64,000 nt of DNA, taken from assembly GCA_035690495.1 (NCBI GenBank), contig DASSKK010000001.1:1-64000 (forward strand), read 5' to 3'. The notes beneath the pieces are model-generated. The model was not told the DNA's origin, did not search any database, and worked only from the letters and a program-made list of their open reading frames with translations. Source of the DNA: DASSKK01 sp035690495 (GTDB lineage Bacteria > Actinomycetota > Actinomycetes > Propionibacteriales > Nocardioidaceae). The translations under genes and the position numbers were made by a program. Position 1 is the stretch's first letter, and every line of letters starts with the position of its first letter. Below, piece by piece: positions 55,456 through 64,000 of this stretch.

Positions 55456-58400
55456 ATGTCGTTGAAGAAGCTCGCGGCTGGGTCGGGCTACGAGTACCTG
55501 ACCCGCCAGGTCGCCGTCGCCGACTCGACCGAGCTCGGGTCGATGCCGCTGGCCGACTACTACGCCGCGAAGGGCGAGGCGCCCGGCCGCTGGATCGGCT
55601 CCGGCCTCATCGGCGTCGATGGCCTCGATTACGGCGACGTCGTCACCGACCAGCAGATGAGGAAGCTGTTCGGCGATGGCTGCGACCCGGTGACCGGCGC
55701 CGAGCTGGGGCGGAAGTTTCAGGCAGGGTCGGTTGCCGGGTTCGATCTGACGTTCAGCCCGGCGAAGTCCGTCTCGACGCTGTGGGCCGTGGCACCCCCC
55801 GAGGTCGCGCAGCGGGTTCGGCAAGCCCACAACGCCGCGGTCCTCGACGCACTCGACTTCTTGGAGACGCACGCGATCTTCACCCGGGAGGGCACCGGGG
55901 GCGCCCGTCAGGTCGAGACCCGCGGCCTGATCGCGGCCGCGTTCCTGCACCGTGACTCCCGCGCCGGCGATCCCGACCTGCACACCCACGTGGCCGTGGC
56001 GAACAAGGTCCAGACCCGCCAAGGCAAGTGGCTCTCGATCTACGGCACCGTCCTGCACCAGCACGTCGTCGCCACATCGGAGGCCTACAACACCGCGCTT
56101 GAAGCCCACCTCCGCGAAGGCCTCGGAGTCGGGTTCGTCGACGTGGCCCGGGTCGACGGCAAGCGCCCGGTCCGGGAGATCGCGGGTGTCGACCAGGCGC
56201 TGTGTAGGCGGTGGTCACGACGCCGGTCCGACATCGAGGTCCGGCAGGCCGAGCTGGCCGACGAGTTCACCATCCGGCACGGACGGCGCCCTACCGCGCA
56301 GGAGTCGATCGCGTTCGCGCAACGCGCGAACCTGGAGACCCGCGCGGCCAAGCACGAGCCGCGTTCGGCGACCGACCAGCGGGCGACCTGGCGAGCTGAG
56401 GCGCTCCAAGAGCTGGGGCAGCGCGGACTGGAGCAGATGATCCGCAGCGCCCTGAACCCGGGCCGCACCGTCCAAAAGCAGGCGTCGGCCCAGTGGCTCG
56501 AGGAGGCTGCCGCCCGGGTGATCGCCGAGCTGGAGGGCCGCCGGGCGACATGGCAGTCATGGCACCTGTACGCCGAGGCGCAGCGGCAGGTGCGCGACAT
56601 CGTCGTACCAGCCGACCAGGTCGCCGGGATCATCGAGCACCTGGTCGACACGGCGACGCGGTCGCTGATCAACCTGACTCCTGACCGTGACCCGATCGCC
56701 GATCCCGCGACGCTGCGGCGCTCCGATGGGACCAGCGTCTACCGACACAGCGGCGCCGACCACTTCACCAGCCAACGGATGCTGGACGCCGAGCAGCGCA
56801 TCGTCGTCAGCGCGGGACGCCCGTGGGCCACCAGCATCGACCCTCTCGACGTCGAGCTCGCACTGACGAAGGCCGAGCTTGACGGGGCCAGCCTCAACGC
56901 GGGCCAGCACGAGCTGGTCCGGGCCCTGGTCAGCGACCGACGGCAAGTGGCTCTGGCGCTCGCGCCCGCCGGATCAGGCAAGACCACTGCGATGCGTGCG
57001 CTGGCCGGGGTGTGTGATGACCTCGGGTACGAGACGGTCGGCCTGGCCCCGTCCGCAGCTGCCGCAGCGGTCCTCGGCGAGGCGACCGGGATGCCAACCG
57101 AGACGCTCGCCATGCTCGACCACGTCCTCGCCGCGGGCAACGATCATGGCATCGGACCAACGACGATGGTCGTGATCGACGAGGCTGGGATGGCGGACAC
57201 CCCCACGCTCGACCGGGTCATCGCCGCGTGCACCGACCTTGGTGCCCGGGTACGGCTCATCGGTGACGACCAGCAGCTCGCCGCGGTCGGAGCCGGCGGG
57301 GTGCTGCGCGACATCGCCGCGACCCATGGCGCCGTGCGACTCGAGGAGGTCGTCCGCTTCACCGACCCCGTCGAAGCCGCTGCCTCGCTCGACCTGCGGG
57401 CGGGAGATCGCGCCGCGCTCGGGTTCTACTTCGACCACGACCGTGTCCACACCGGCGATGCGGACACCTCCCTGGCCGACGTCCTCACCTCCTGGGCCAC
57501 CGAGCAGGCCGCCGGGCGCGAGTGCCTCATGCTCGCCCCGACGCGCGACCTGGTCGCACGGCTCAACCGCGCCGCTCGCACTTCCCGATTGGCTGGCACG
57601 GCCCCGGCCGCCGAGGTTGAGCTGGCTGATGGGAACCGAGCCTCCGTCGGCGACACCATCCTGACGCGACAAAACGACCGCCGTTTGGGCGTCAGCGCCA
57701 CCGACTGGGTCAAGAACGGCGACCGCTGGACCGTCACCGGTGTCGCTGGCGACGGGACTCTTCGCGCCCGACACCTGAACACGCAGCTGCAGGTGGTGCT
57801 GCCAGCGTCGTACGTCGCGACGCATGTCGAGCTCGGCTACGCCACCACCGTCCACGCCGCACAGGGCAGCACCGCGGATGTCATGCACGGCATTCTCACC
57901 GGCTCCGAGGACCGGCAACTGCTCTACACGATGCTCACCCGCGGCCGGGTCGAGAACCATCTCCACCTCGTCGTCGACCATCCGTCGAGCGAGCGCGACG
58001 ACGAGCAGTTCCTCCCCGGGATCGACGAGCACCTCACCGCCGTCGAGATCCTGGATCGCATCGTCGACCGCGACGGCGCCGCGCTCTCCGCGACCACCGA
58101 GCTCACCCACGCCACCAGCGCCGCGGCCCAGCTCCACGAAGCCGCGCGCAGGTACGCCGACGCCGTCACCACCGCGACCCAACGGCTCGTGGGCGTCGAG
58201 GCTGACGATGCGCTCGCGTTCGCGGATGGCGGGCCACTGCCCTGGCTGCCCGGCATTCCCGTCGAGGTGCGCGACAGCGCGCAGTGGTCGAGCTACCTCA
58301 CCGCACGCGCCGACCGTGTCACCCACCTCGTCGACCAGGTCCGCCGAGGCACCGACCTGCCGCCGTCGCTGCAACGGTTTGGCGAGATCCTGACTCCCGG

Positions 58401-58707
58401 GCTCCGCGACGAGGTCAGCCTTTGGCGAGCAGCCAACGGCGTACCCGAGGCCGACCGCAGCCTGCTCGGGCCGCGCACCGGCAACTTCGCCGTCGACCGC
58501 TACGCCCGCCGCCTGCAGCGCCGGATCGATGAGCTCTACCCCGCCTCGGTCCGTCGGTGGGAGGCCAGTGTCGCCGCCGCGATCGGCGAACCCGATCGAC
58601 GCGACGAGCACACCCTCGAACTGGCCCGCGCGCTCGACCGACTCGACCACAACGGCATCAACGCCAACCAGACCCTGCGTCGAGCCGCCACGCTGCGACG
58701 GTCGTTG
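55456..58707 (+). pseudogene. MobF (TrwC/TraA-type) relaxase-helicase, 3' end split off by IS
   Basis: A conjugative relaxase with helicase domain. N-terminal Tyr12/Tyr14 are candidate nicking residues. Metal-binding His165, His176, His178 lie in F-L-H-R-D and D-L-H-T-H-V. Helicase Walker A is A-P-A-G-S-G-K-T-T near residue 505, Walker B V-V-I-D-E-A-G-M near 573, and a late T-V-H-A-A-Q-G-S-T motif. The IS3 element interrupts it after codon 1084. The remaining 39 codons continue in frame at 60025. As read, translation would run into the IS to a stop at 58780-58782 and give a slightly altered tail, so activity may survive. Confidence 0.9.
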
Positions 58708-58738
58708 TGTGGTTCCCCCCGAATCGTGGAGGGCTTCT

Positions 58739-59689
58739 CTATGCGGCTTCCCGGTCGGGGGCCGCGGTGTTCTCGTAGTTGATCGGGCTCATCATGTCGG
58801 CCGAGCTGTGCCGGCGGTCGTGGTTGTAGAAGCCGTAGCACCAGTCCAGCACGACGGCTTGGGCCTGGCGGGTGTTCTCGAAGTCGTGCCGTGAGAGGAC
58901 CTCCCACTCCAAGGACGAGAAGAACGCCTCGGCGGCAGCGTTATCGAAACACGACCCGACCCTGCCCATCGATTGGCGGATCCCCTGCTGTCGGCACAGC
59001 TTGGTGAACGCGTTCGAGGTGTAGGTCGACCCGCGGTCGCTGTGAAAGATGACTCGATCGGCCTCGTCCTCACGCCAGATCGCGTCCCGTCCGCCGCGGG
59101 CGGCCACCGCCATCTTGATCGCCGCACACGCCAGCTCGGCGTCCGGATGCAGCCCAGTCGCAGCACCGAGCAACCGGCGAGAGAACAGGTCGATCACGGT
59201 CGCGAGATACAGCTTCGGACCACGACCATCGACCCCGGTCGGGACCTCTGTCATATCGCCCACCCACTTGGCGTTCGGCCGGTCGGCAGTGAAGTTCCGC
59301 TTGACCAGGTCGGGGAACTTCGGGGCGGTCTTGTCCTGCCTGGTCAGCCCATTCCTGCGCTTGATCCGCCGCGCGACCAGGCCCTGGCGGCGCATCGAGT
59401 CGGCAACCGTCTTCTCCGAGACCGTCCACCCGTCATCGCGCAGATCGTGGACCAGCCGGGGGGAACCGTGCAGACCCCTGGCCTTGCCGAAAGCGGCCTT
59501 CACCGCCCGGTCGACGGTGTCACGACGCCGGTCCCGGGGCGTATGCAGACCCGAGCCCACCGACGGCGATTGAGCCCGCTGCCACCATTTGTAGAACCAC
59601 GCCAGACTGATACCCAGCAGGGCGCAGACCACCGTGTGTGGCACCCGGTAGTTGGTCCTCTGGTCGGCGATGAAGCGTGCCACGCTCAC
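58739..59689 (-). CDS. IS3-family transposase OrfB
   Basis: A ~316-residue DDE transposase. HTH_21-like N-terminus (L-L-G-I-S-L-A-W-F-Y-K-W-W) and H-G-S-P-R-L-V-H-D-L-R; then Asp in W-V-G-D-M-T-E-V, Asp in I-F-H-S-D-R-G-S-T-Y-T, and Glu in A-A-A-E-A-F-F-S-S-L-E. The C-terminus H-D-R-R-H-S-S-A-D-M-M-S-P is typical. GTG 59689 overlaps the orfA stop by four bases; in-frame sequence extends to 59710, so a frameshifted OrfAB is also possible. Confidence 0.92.
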   Translation of the reverse strand: MSVARFIADQRTNYRVPHTVVCALLGISLAWFYKWWQRAQSPSVGSGLHTPRDRRRDTVDRAVKAAFGKARGLHGSPRLVHDLRDDGWTVSEKTVADSMRRQGLVARRIKRRNGLTRQDKTAPKFPDLVKRNFTADRPNAKWVGDMTEVPTGVDGRGPKLYLATVIDLFSRRLLGAATGLHPDAELACAAIKMAVAARGGRDAIWREDEADRVIFHSDRGSTYTSNAFTKLCRQQGIRQSMGRVGSCFDNAAAEAFFSSLEWEVLSRHDFENTRQAQAVVLDWCYGFYNHDRRHSSADMMSPINYENTAAPDREAA

Positions 59690-59988
59690 TTCGTCGCCTC
59701 CTTGACCCACAGGACCACGGATCGCTTGAGGACATCACGCTCCATCCGCAGCTCAGCGACCTCGCCGCGCAGCCGCTTGAGCTCTTCGTAGTCGTCCTTG
59801 GACAACTCACCGCGGCCCTCACGCGTCTCGCGGGCACGGGTCACCCAGTTGCCCAGCGTGCCCTCGTTCACGCCGAGATCGCGCGCGATCTGGGCGGTCG
59901 GCTTCCCTGACTCTTCGACGATCCGGACAGCACCCTCACGGAACTCCCGGTCGTACTTCTTCCGCTTCTCTGGCATCTCAATCCTCAT
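59686..59988 (-). CDS. IS3-family transposase OrfA
   Basis: A 100-residue HTH protein: R-E-F-R-E-G-A-V-R-I-V-E-E-S-G-K-P and I-A-R-D-L-G-V-N-E-G-T-L-G-N-W-V, followed by a coiled coil (L-R-G-E-V-A-E-L-R-M-E-R-D-V-L-K). It is intact and unlike the OrfA at the left end of the window, so the two IS3 elements are different types. Confidence 0.93.
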   Translation of the reverse strand: MRIEMPEKRKKYDREFREGAVRIVEESGKPTAQIARDLGVNEGTLGNWVTRARETREGRGELSKDDYEELKRLRGEVAELRMERDVLKRSVVLWVKEATK

Positions 59989-60024
59989 TGTCGATGCCTC
60001 TACGGTCCGGGGGGAACCTCATTG

Positions 60025-60144
60025 CCCGAGGACCACAAGGTCGAAGCACTCGCCTATCGGATTCAGCGCATCTCAGAACAAGACCGCGCCACTCAACGCA
60101 CGGCCTACCGCCCAAGCGCACCGTCCCGCGGCCTCGGTCTCTAG
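60025..60144 (+). pseudogene. Detached 3' end of the relaxase gene
   Basis: Removing the IS and one TTG joins this directly in frame to codon 1084. It gives L-P-E-D-H-K-V-E-A-L-A-Y-R-I-Q-R-I-S and 21 more residues before TAG. The undisturbed gene would encode 1123 residues. The perfect frame and short target duplication indicate a recent insertion. Confidence 0.88.
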
Positions 60145-60157
60145 CGAAACTGCCTAC

Positions 60158-61114
60158 TCACGCCGTACGCCGGCAACGCGTTCCCAGCACCACGTTGAAC
60201 GCGACGCGCACCTGCTTGAATGGCACCCCCGGTCGCTCCGAAACGAACCGATCCCACTCCTCGCCAATCAGCACTAGGTCCATCTCGTCGCGAAGCGTGA
60301 GCTCGCATGGACGATGTTGCGCCTTCCATTCCGCGAACCGAAGCGGGTCGTCCCGCGCGTCGGCGTACGCCGTGAGGCGATCCAGCGCCCTCGCGGCCCG
60401 GGTCCGGAGGGACCGGGGAGCGAGACCAGCCTCATCAGCGACGGCCTCGACGACCGACGGCGCGGTCAGACCAAAGCGTCCGCGATGCGCCGGCGCGTTC
60501 TGCCGGTCCGCCTCCGCGGCCAACGCCCAGAGAAGCCAGTAGTCCAGTCCCGTGATCGCGCCCTGCTCCTCGGCGGCGTGGAAGAGGTCGACGAGCTCTG
60601 GGTCGGGCTCGGGTGTCGACTCCGACTGAGCGATCTTCTGCAGGTCGACGTCATGCAGCGTGAGCGACCAGGCTCGATCACGCCGCGCCGCCGCCTCACC
60701 GATCCCGGCCTCCGAGCAGACCTCGCTGCGCACACGCCGAAGGATGGTCGACGAAACGCGCCCTTCAAGGCGATGCGCCCCCGCGGCCTCGATCCACAGT
60801 TGGCCGGCAACCAGGCCGTCGATGTCCTCGGACAGATCAGCCAGCCGCCTTGCGAGTGACTCTGCCCCGGGCAGCAGTGCCCACATCAGCGCCGTGATCG
60901 CGTCAGGATCGCTGTCGGTCATCGAAGCCAGCACGCCGAGAGCGTTGTTCGCCTCGCGCGACGACACCGACCGTGTCCACTCGTGAATGTCGGCGAGGTC
61001 CTCCACCACGCGAAGCTCGGGCCGCTCGGTCGACCACCGCATCCAGGCCGCCCGAGCGGCGTACATCTGGGCGCCGCCGGGATCCTGGAGACCACAGCGA
61101 TCAGTGACGGACAC
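60158..61114 (-). CDS. Hypothetical protein with sigma-factor-like layout
   Basis: A 318-residue helical protein. A-L-M-W-A-L-L-P-G-A-E-S-L-A-R-R-L and V-A-G-Q-L-W-I-E-A resemble region-2-like helices seen in some phage/plasmid sigma-like proteins. G-L-D-Y-W-L-L-W-A-L-A-A-E-A and S-V-V-E-A-V-A-D-E-A-G-L-A-P-R-S-L-R-T-R-A look like an HTH. GTG 61114 is chosen because GAGGAG stands 6 nt before it. Such genes occur in actinobacterial mobile elements. Function not assigned. Confidence 0.6.
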   Translation of the reverse strand: MSVTDRCGLQDPGGAQMYAARAAWMRWSTERPELRVVEDLADIHEWTRSVSSREANNALGVLASMTDSDPDAITALMWALLPGAESLARRLADLSEDIDGLVAGQLWIEAAGAHRLEGRVSSTILRRVRSEVCSEAGIGEAAARRDRAWSLTLHDVDLQKIAQSESTPEPDPELVDLFHAAEEQGAITGLDYWLLWALAAEADRQNAPAHRGRFGLTAPSVVEAVADEAGLAPRSLRTRAARALDRLTAYADARDDPLRFAEWKAQHRPCELTLRDEMDLVLIGEEWDRFVSERPGVPFKQVRVAFNVVLGTRCRRTA

Positions 61115-61375
61115 GACGTGCTCCTCAGAGACATCCCTGCCACCGAGGATCGGCAGGGACCTTCCAGAGTGATCCGGAGCGCGCTGCCGGTCAAGAGTCA
61201 CATCTGCGGCGCATCAAGCCACCACAAGACAGCAAGAGAGAGTCCGAGACGATCGGTGACAACCGACGCCAATCAGCATTCGAACTTCCTCGATCGCCAG
61301 TCTCACGATGTGACCGCGTGCGCGCTCGGCGAGAGCCGAGATGGGTGCAGTCCGTCTGCGCGCCATGATGGCGGA

Positions 61376-61801
61376 GTGCCGGCGTACCAGAGTTGGGCGA
61401 GCAGCCCGGCGTCACGGAAGGTCATGCAGGGAAACAAGTCGCGCGATACGTCGCCCGAACTGGCCGTGCGGCGACTCCTGCACGCTGCCGGGCTTCGCTA
61501 CCGGGTCGCCCACCGTCCCGAGCCATCGCTGCGTCGGACCGCCGACATCGTCTTCACCAAGCAGCGCGTCGCGGTCTTCATCGACGGCTGCTACTGGCAC
61601 GCATGCCCGGAGCACGGGACCGTAGCGCTCTCCAACGCTCGCTACTGGTCTGCGAAACTCGAGCGCAACGTGACACGGGACGCCGACACCACGGCACGGC
61701 TCGAGAAGGCGGGCTGGACCGTGCTCCGATTCTGGGAGCACGAGGATCCGACGGACGTCACCGCCAAGGTGATCGCCGCCGTGCGTGGCCTATCCGGCTG
61801 A
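61376..61801 (+). CDS. vsr: Very short patch repair endonuclease
   Basis: A 141-residue Vsr nuclease that nicks T:G mismatches arising from 5-methylcytosine deamination. Motifs: S-W-A-S-S-P-A-S-R-K-V-M-Q-G-N-K-S-R-D-T, catalytic Asp57 in R-T-A-D-I-V-F, F-I-D-G-C-Y-W-H-A-C-P-E-H (zinc and catalytic His), W-x-A-K-L-E-R-N and G-W-T-V-L-R-F-W-E-H. GTG 61376 gives the family N-terminus. It stands near the cytosine methyltransferase whose mutagenic effect it would repair. The stop overlaps the convergent DUF3883 gene by 12 bp. Confidence 0.95.
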   Translation: MPAYQSWASSPASRKVMQGNKSRDTSPELAVRRLLHAAGLRYRVAHRPEPSLRRTADIVFTKQRVAVFIDGCYWHACPEHGTVALSNARYWSAKLERNVTRDADTTARLEKAGWTVLRFWEHEDPTDVTAKVIAAVRGLSG

Positions 61802-62632
61802 GTCGACGGCGGGTAACCCGCGGTACACGTCCGGCTTGAGTTGCGCGTTGCGAGCGAGCGGTCCAAGCAACGTGTAGAAGGCTCCGTCGCGCTTGCCGTA
61901 TCGGTAGAGACGCCGCAGCCGGTACGCCGGGCCGAGGTCGTTCGACGCCTCAACCTCGCTCCCAGAGATGTAGAACGGCAACTCCTTGCCGTACCTCGTC
62001 GTTTTGACCTCGATAAAGACCGGCTCGTCAGTCAGATCGTGGAAGGACTGGATGTCGTACCCCAGTCCGTCGCCATCGACGACTGACACATGCCGGACCT
62101 CAGCCGCCAGGTCCTCACGGCCTCCCAGTTGAAGTCGTGACCGCTCAGCATCGAGGACAGTCACCTCGCCCGCCCTGCCGAGCGCTCGGTTCGATGACTC
62201 GATCGCGGCGAAGTTGATATCGACGACCCCGCGACGAGTCCCTTGGCGCTCAGGCCAGTCGACCAGTGGCGGGTCGACTTCGTCGCCGAGCAAGGCGGTC
62301 TCAATCGCGTCGTCCGCGACGGCCTTCAGCATGAGCGAGCGGAGGTCGTGGTCGGTCTCGAACCGCTCCTGGACGACGGTCCGCAAGCGTTCCTGGACGT
62401 TGCGAAGCGGCTTGTAGCCGGGGATCCACACGGCACCCATCTCATCGAGGATCGCGGAGACGTTGTTGAACTTGTACTCGATCGCCGCCGCCGATCGAGC
62501 GACCTCCCGCTCCACCTCGCGCCGGAACTCCGACTTCGTGTACCTCTCGCCGGCCAACTCGAAGGTCAGCATGCGGAAGTAGACATCGACCGTCGTCTCG
62601 ATCTCGTCGTCGCTCCAAGGCCCAGATGCCAC
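61790..62632 (-). CDS. DUF3883-type nuclease-domain protein (candidate restriction enzyme)
   Basis: A 280-residue protein. The N-terminal region W-S-D-D-E-I-E-T-T-V-D-V-Y-F-R-M-L and I-E-Y-K-F-N-N-V-S-A-I-L-D-E-M with W-I-P-G-Y-K-P-L is a domain often fused to HNH or DUF3883. The C-terminal DUF3883 has G-L-G-Y-D-I-Q-S-F and V-F-I-E-V-K-T-T, a PDDEXK-like D...E-x-K. It diverges from the methyltransferase gene, so it is a plausible cognate endonuclease. GTG 62632 starts just before the conserved region. Confidence 0.85.
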   Translation of the reverse strand: MASGPWSDDEIETTVDVYFRMLTFELAGERYTKSEFRREVEREVARSAAAIEYKFNNVSAILDEMGAVWIPGYKPLRNVQERLRTVVQERFETDHDLRSLMLKAVADDAIETALLGDEVDPPLVDWPERQGTRRGVVDINFAAIESSNRALGRAGEVTVLDAERSRLQLGGREDLAAEVRHVSVVDGDGLGYDIQSFHDLTDEPVFIEVKTTRYGKELPFYISGSEVEASNDLGPAYRLRRLYRYGKRDGAFYTLLGPLARNAQLKPDVYRGLPAVDSAG

Positions 62633-62810
62633 GACCCAATCGTGAGGGAAGGAGCAGGGCCATGAGGTGGGAATGGGTGAAAGGCTGTCGCGCTGGCGAC
62701 ACGCAGGTGCTGTCCAACCGGATCGACTGCACCTATGGGCTAGCCTCGATGTCCGCGGACTGCAGCGCGCCTCGTCGTAGCTGTCGGTCGTTCCGCGTAA
62801 GCTTGCCCGC

Positions 62811-64000
62811 ATGTTCGATTTCGTTGACTACTTCGCGGGTCTTGGGGGCTTCCACGCTGCCCTCGGGGGCCTCGGTGGTCGAGCTGTTCAAGCGTGCGAG
62901 ATCGATCCGAAAGTGGCGGCGATCTACGAGCACAACTGGGACTTGAAGCCCGAGAAAGACGTGCGAGAACTCGCACGTCATCCGGATTCGGTTCCGGCTC
63001 ACTCTGTCCTGGCAGCAGGTTTTCCGTGCCAACCGTTCAGCAAGTCTGGCCGCCAGCTCGGTATCGCGGAGGACAGAGGGACGCTGTTCAGGGACATCTT
63101 GACGATCCTCGAAGCCAAGAGACCACCGATCGTGATGTTGGAGAACGTTCGGAACCTGGCAGGTCCTCGTCAGCGAACGGCTTGGAATCTCATCCTGCAC
63201 GGCCTCCGCGAGGCCGGCTATCGAGTTGGGGGCAAACCCACTGTCTTCTCGCCTCACCTGCTCTCCCGCAACTCTGGTGGTGCGCCGCAGGTACGCGATC
63301 GCGTCTACATCCTGGGCGTCTGGGTCGGCCGTGATCGGGCGATGACCGAAACGGAGCTCGATCCGGTCGTCCCGCATGCGGTGGAAGACGGGTGGGACGT
63401 CGCGAATTGGAGCATCGAGTCCGACGTGCTCCTCCCTGATCCGGCCGGTGCCGATCGCCAACGCTATGTACTCGCCGCCGACGAAGTCGCCTGGATCGAC
63501 ACGTGGAACGAGCTGCTCGCCATGCTCGGCGGTGTCAAGCTTCCTGGGTTCCCGATGTGGGAGTTCGCTTGGCACTACCGTCGCCCGAATGGGTACAGCG
63601 AGATGCCCGATTGGAAGCAGAGGTTCATTGAACAGAACCGAGATTTCTACCTAGAGCACAGGGACGTGATCGACGCTTGGCGATCACGGAAGCGCGATGT
63701 GCCGCTCTCGGACTTCCCGCCGTCCCGCCGAAAGCTCGAATGGCAGGCAGGATCGGCCGAGCGAGATTTGTGGAAGCACCTCACGCAATTGCGGCCCTCC
63801 GGCATTCGCGTCAAGCGGGCCACCTACGCCCCGGCTTTGGTCGCCATGAGTCAGACGCCCATCTTTGGCCCGCGGCGTCGAAGGCTCACACCGCTGGAGA
63901 CCGCGAAGTTGCAAGGCTTCGACCCGGACACGTTTTCCTTTGCGGACCAACCAGACAGCGCTAGCTACAAGCAGATGGGCAACGCAGTCAACGTCGGCGT
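62811..64000 (+). CDS. DNA (cytosine-5-)-methyltransferase (runs off window)
   Basis: At least 396 residues, with no stop before the window ends. Motif I D-Y-F-A-G-L-G-G-F-H-A-A-L, motif IV G-F-P-C-Q-P-F-S (catalytic Cys73), motif VI E-N-V-R-N-L (Glu111), motif VIII P-Q-V-R-D-R-V-Y-I-L-G-V, and motif X M-G-N-A-V-N-V at the edge, so nearly the whole enzyme is present. The long region between VIII and X is the target-recognition domain. Codon use is less GC-biased than the chromosome. With vsr and the DUF3883 gene it suggests a type II restriction-modification locus. Confidence 0.95.
   Translation, partial: MFDFVDYFAGLGGFHAALGGLGGRAVQACEIDPKVAAIYEHNWDLKPEKDVRELARHPDSVPAHSVLAAGFPCQPFSKSGRQLGIAEDRGTLFRDILTILEAKRPPIVMLENVRNLAGPRQRTAWNLILHGLREAGYRVGGKPTVFSPHLLSRNSGGAPQVRDRVYILGVWVGRDRAMTETELDPVVPHAVEDGWDVANWSIESDVLLPDPAGADRQRYVLAADEVAWIDTWNELLAMLGGVKLPGFPMWEFAWHYRRPNGYSEMPDWKQRFIEQNRDFYLEHRDVIDAWRSRKRDVPLSDFPPSRRKLEWQAGSAERDLWKHLTQLRPSGIRVKRATYAPALVAMSQTPIFGPRRRRLTPLETAKLQGFDPDTFSFADQPDSASYKQMGNAVNVG

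Larger units (their letters stand above)
58708..60021 (-). mobile_element. IS3-family insertion sequence, 1.31 kb, with TTG target duplication
   Basis: Terminal inverted repeats TGTGGTTCCCCCCGAATCGT (58708-58727) and, on the other strand, TGAGGTTCCCCCCGGACCGT (60021-60002). The flanking TTG at 58705-58707 and 60022-60024 is a 3-bp target duplication, as expected for IS3. orfA and orfB are intact and read leftward. It interrupts the relaxase gene 39 codons from its end. Confidence 0.94.

Overview
The window looks like chromosome of a high-GC actinobacterium. Coding GC is very high, GTG starts and four-base start/stop overlaps are common, and the gene content is actinobacterial: a DUF3145 protein, a DUF222/HNH protein, and a fasR-fabD-fabH-acpP-fabF-accD fatty-acid operon. 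My best inference is Propionibacteriales, Nocardioides-like; no rRNA or marker gene confirms this.

Left edge (1-4.1 kb), mobile DNA: a partial IS3-type element runs off the window. A complete IS with a probable -1 ribosomal frameshift follows (759-2291), then the 3' half of a tRNA with CAT anticodon (2312-2356), best read as an attachment-site scar. Just past it is a retron-like reverse transcriptase (2534-3844, minus). A structured segment closed by a perfect 10-bp inverted repeat (3865-4035) precedes it and fits an msr-msd RNA. This is the strongest candidate for an undescribed system.

Core, 4.1-20.5 kb: an ArsR/SRPBCC/DHFR-like operon with two palindromic operators, VapBC-like and MazEF-like toxin-antitoxin pairs, two quinone oxidoreductases, a DUF222/HNH gene followed by eight copies of a hairpin repeat, a DUF72 protein, small hypothetical and secreted proteins, a folE-ferredoxin reductase pair divergent from a cysteine-rich regulator plus pirin, and DUF3145.

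20.5-29.7 kb is one tightly overlapping purine-catabolism operon: allantoinase, allantoicase, OHCU decarboxylase, HIU hydrolase, urate oxidase, three xanthine-dehydrogenase subunits and an aminohydrolase. Together they would take guanine or xanthine through urate to ureidoglycolate. After a dps gene, 30.4-37.0 kb is the type II fatty-acid operon under a FasR-like regulator. 37.4-46.8 kb is a catabolic/uptake locus: MBL-fold hydrolase, FAD monooxygenase, a five-part branched-chain-type ABC transporter, an IclR regulator and an alpha/beta hydrolase. A shared TTC-N7-GAA motif occurs upstream of two of its transcription units.

Right side (47.6-64 kb) is an integrated mobile element of visibly lower and uneven GC. 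An IS4-type element (47628-49096) cuts off a chromosomal gene. Then come a tyrosine integrase, a DUF1016 nuclease, a RuvC-like protein coupled to a Ser/Thr kinase, HTH proteins, and a MobF relaxase with a possible oriT. An IS3-type element interrupts the relaxase with a TTG duplication. The window ends in a sigma-like protein, a Vsr endonuclease, a DUF3883 nuclease and a cytosine-5 methyltransferase that runs off the end.

Short repeats recur inside genes: a GGTTGAGG palindrome in xdhA and 24-bp GC-rich minisatellites in three genes. All functions are inferred from sequence reading; no search was run.
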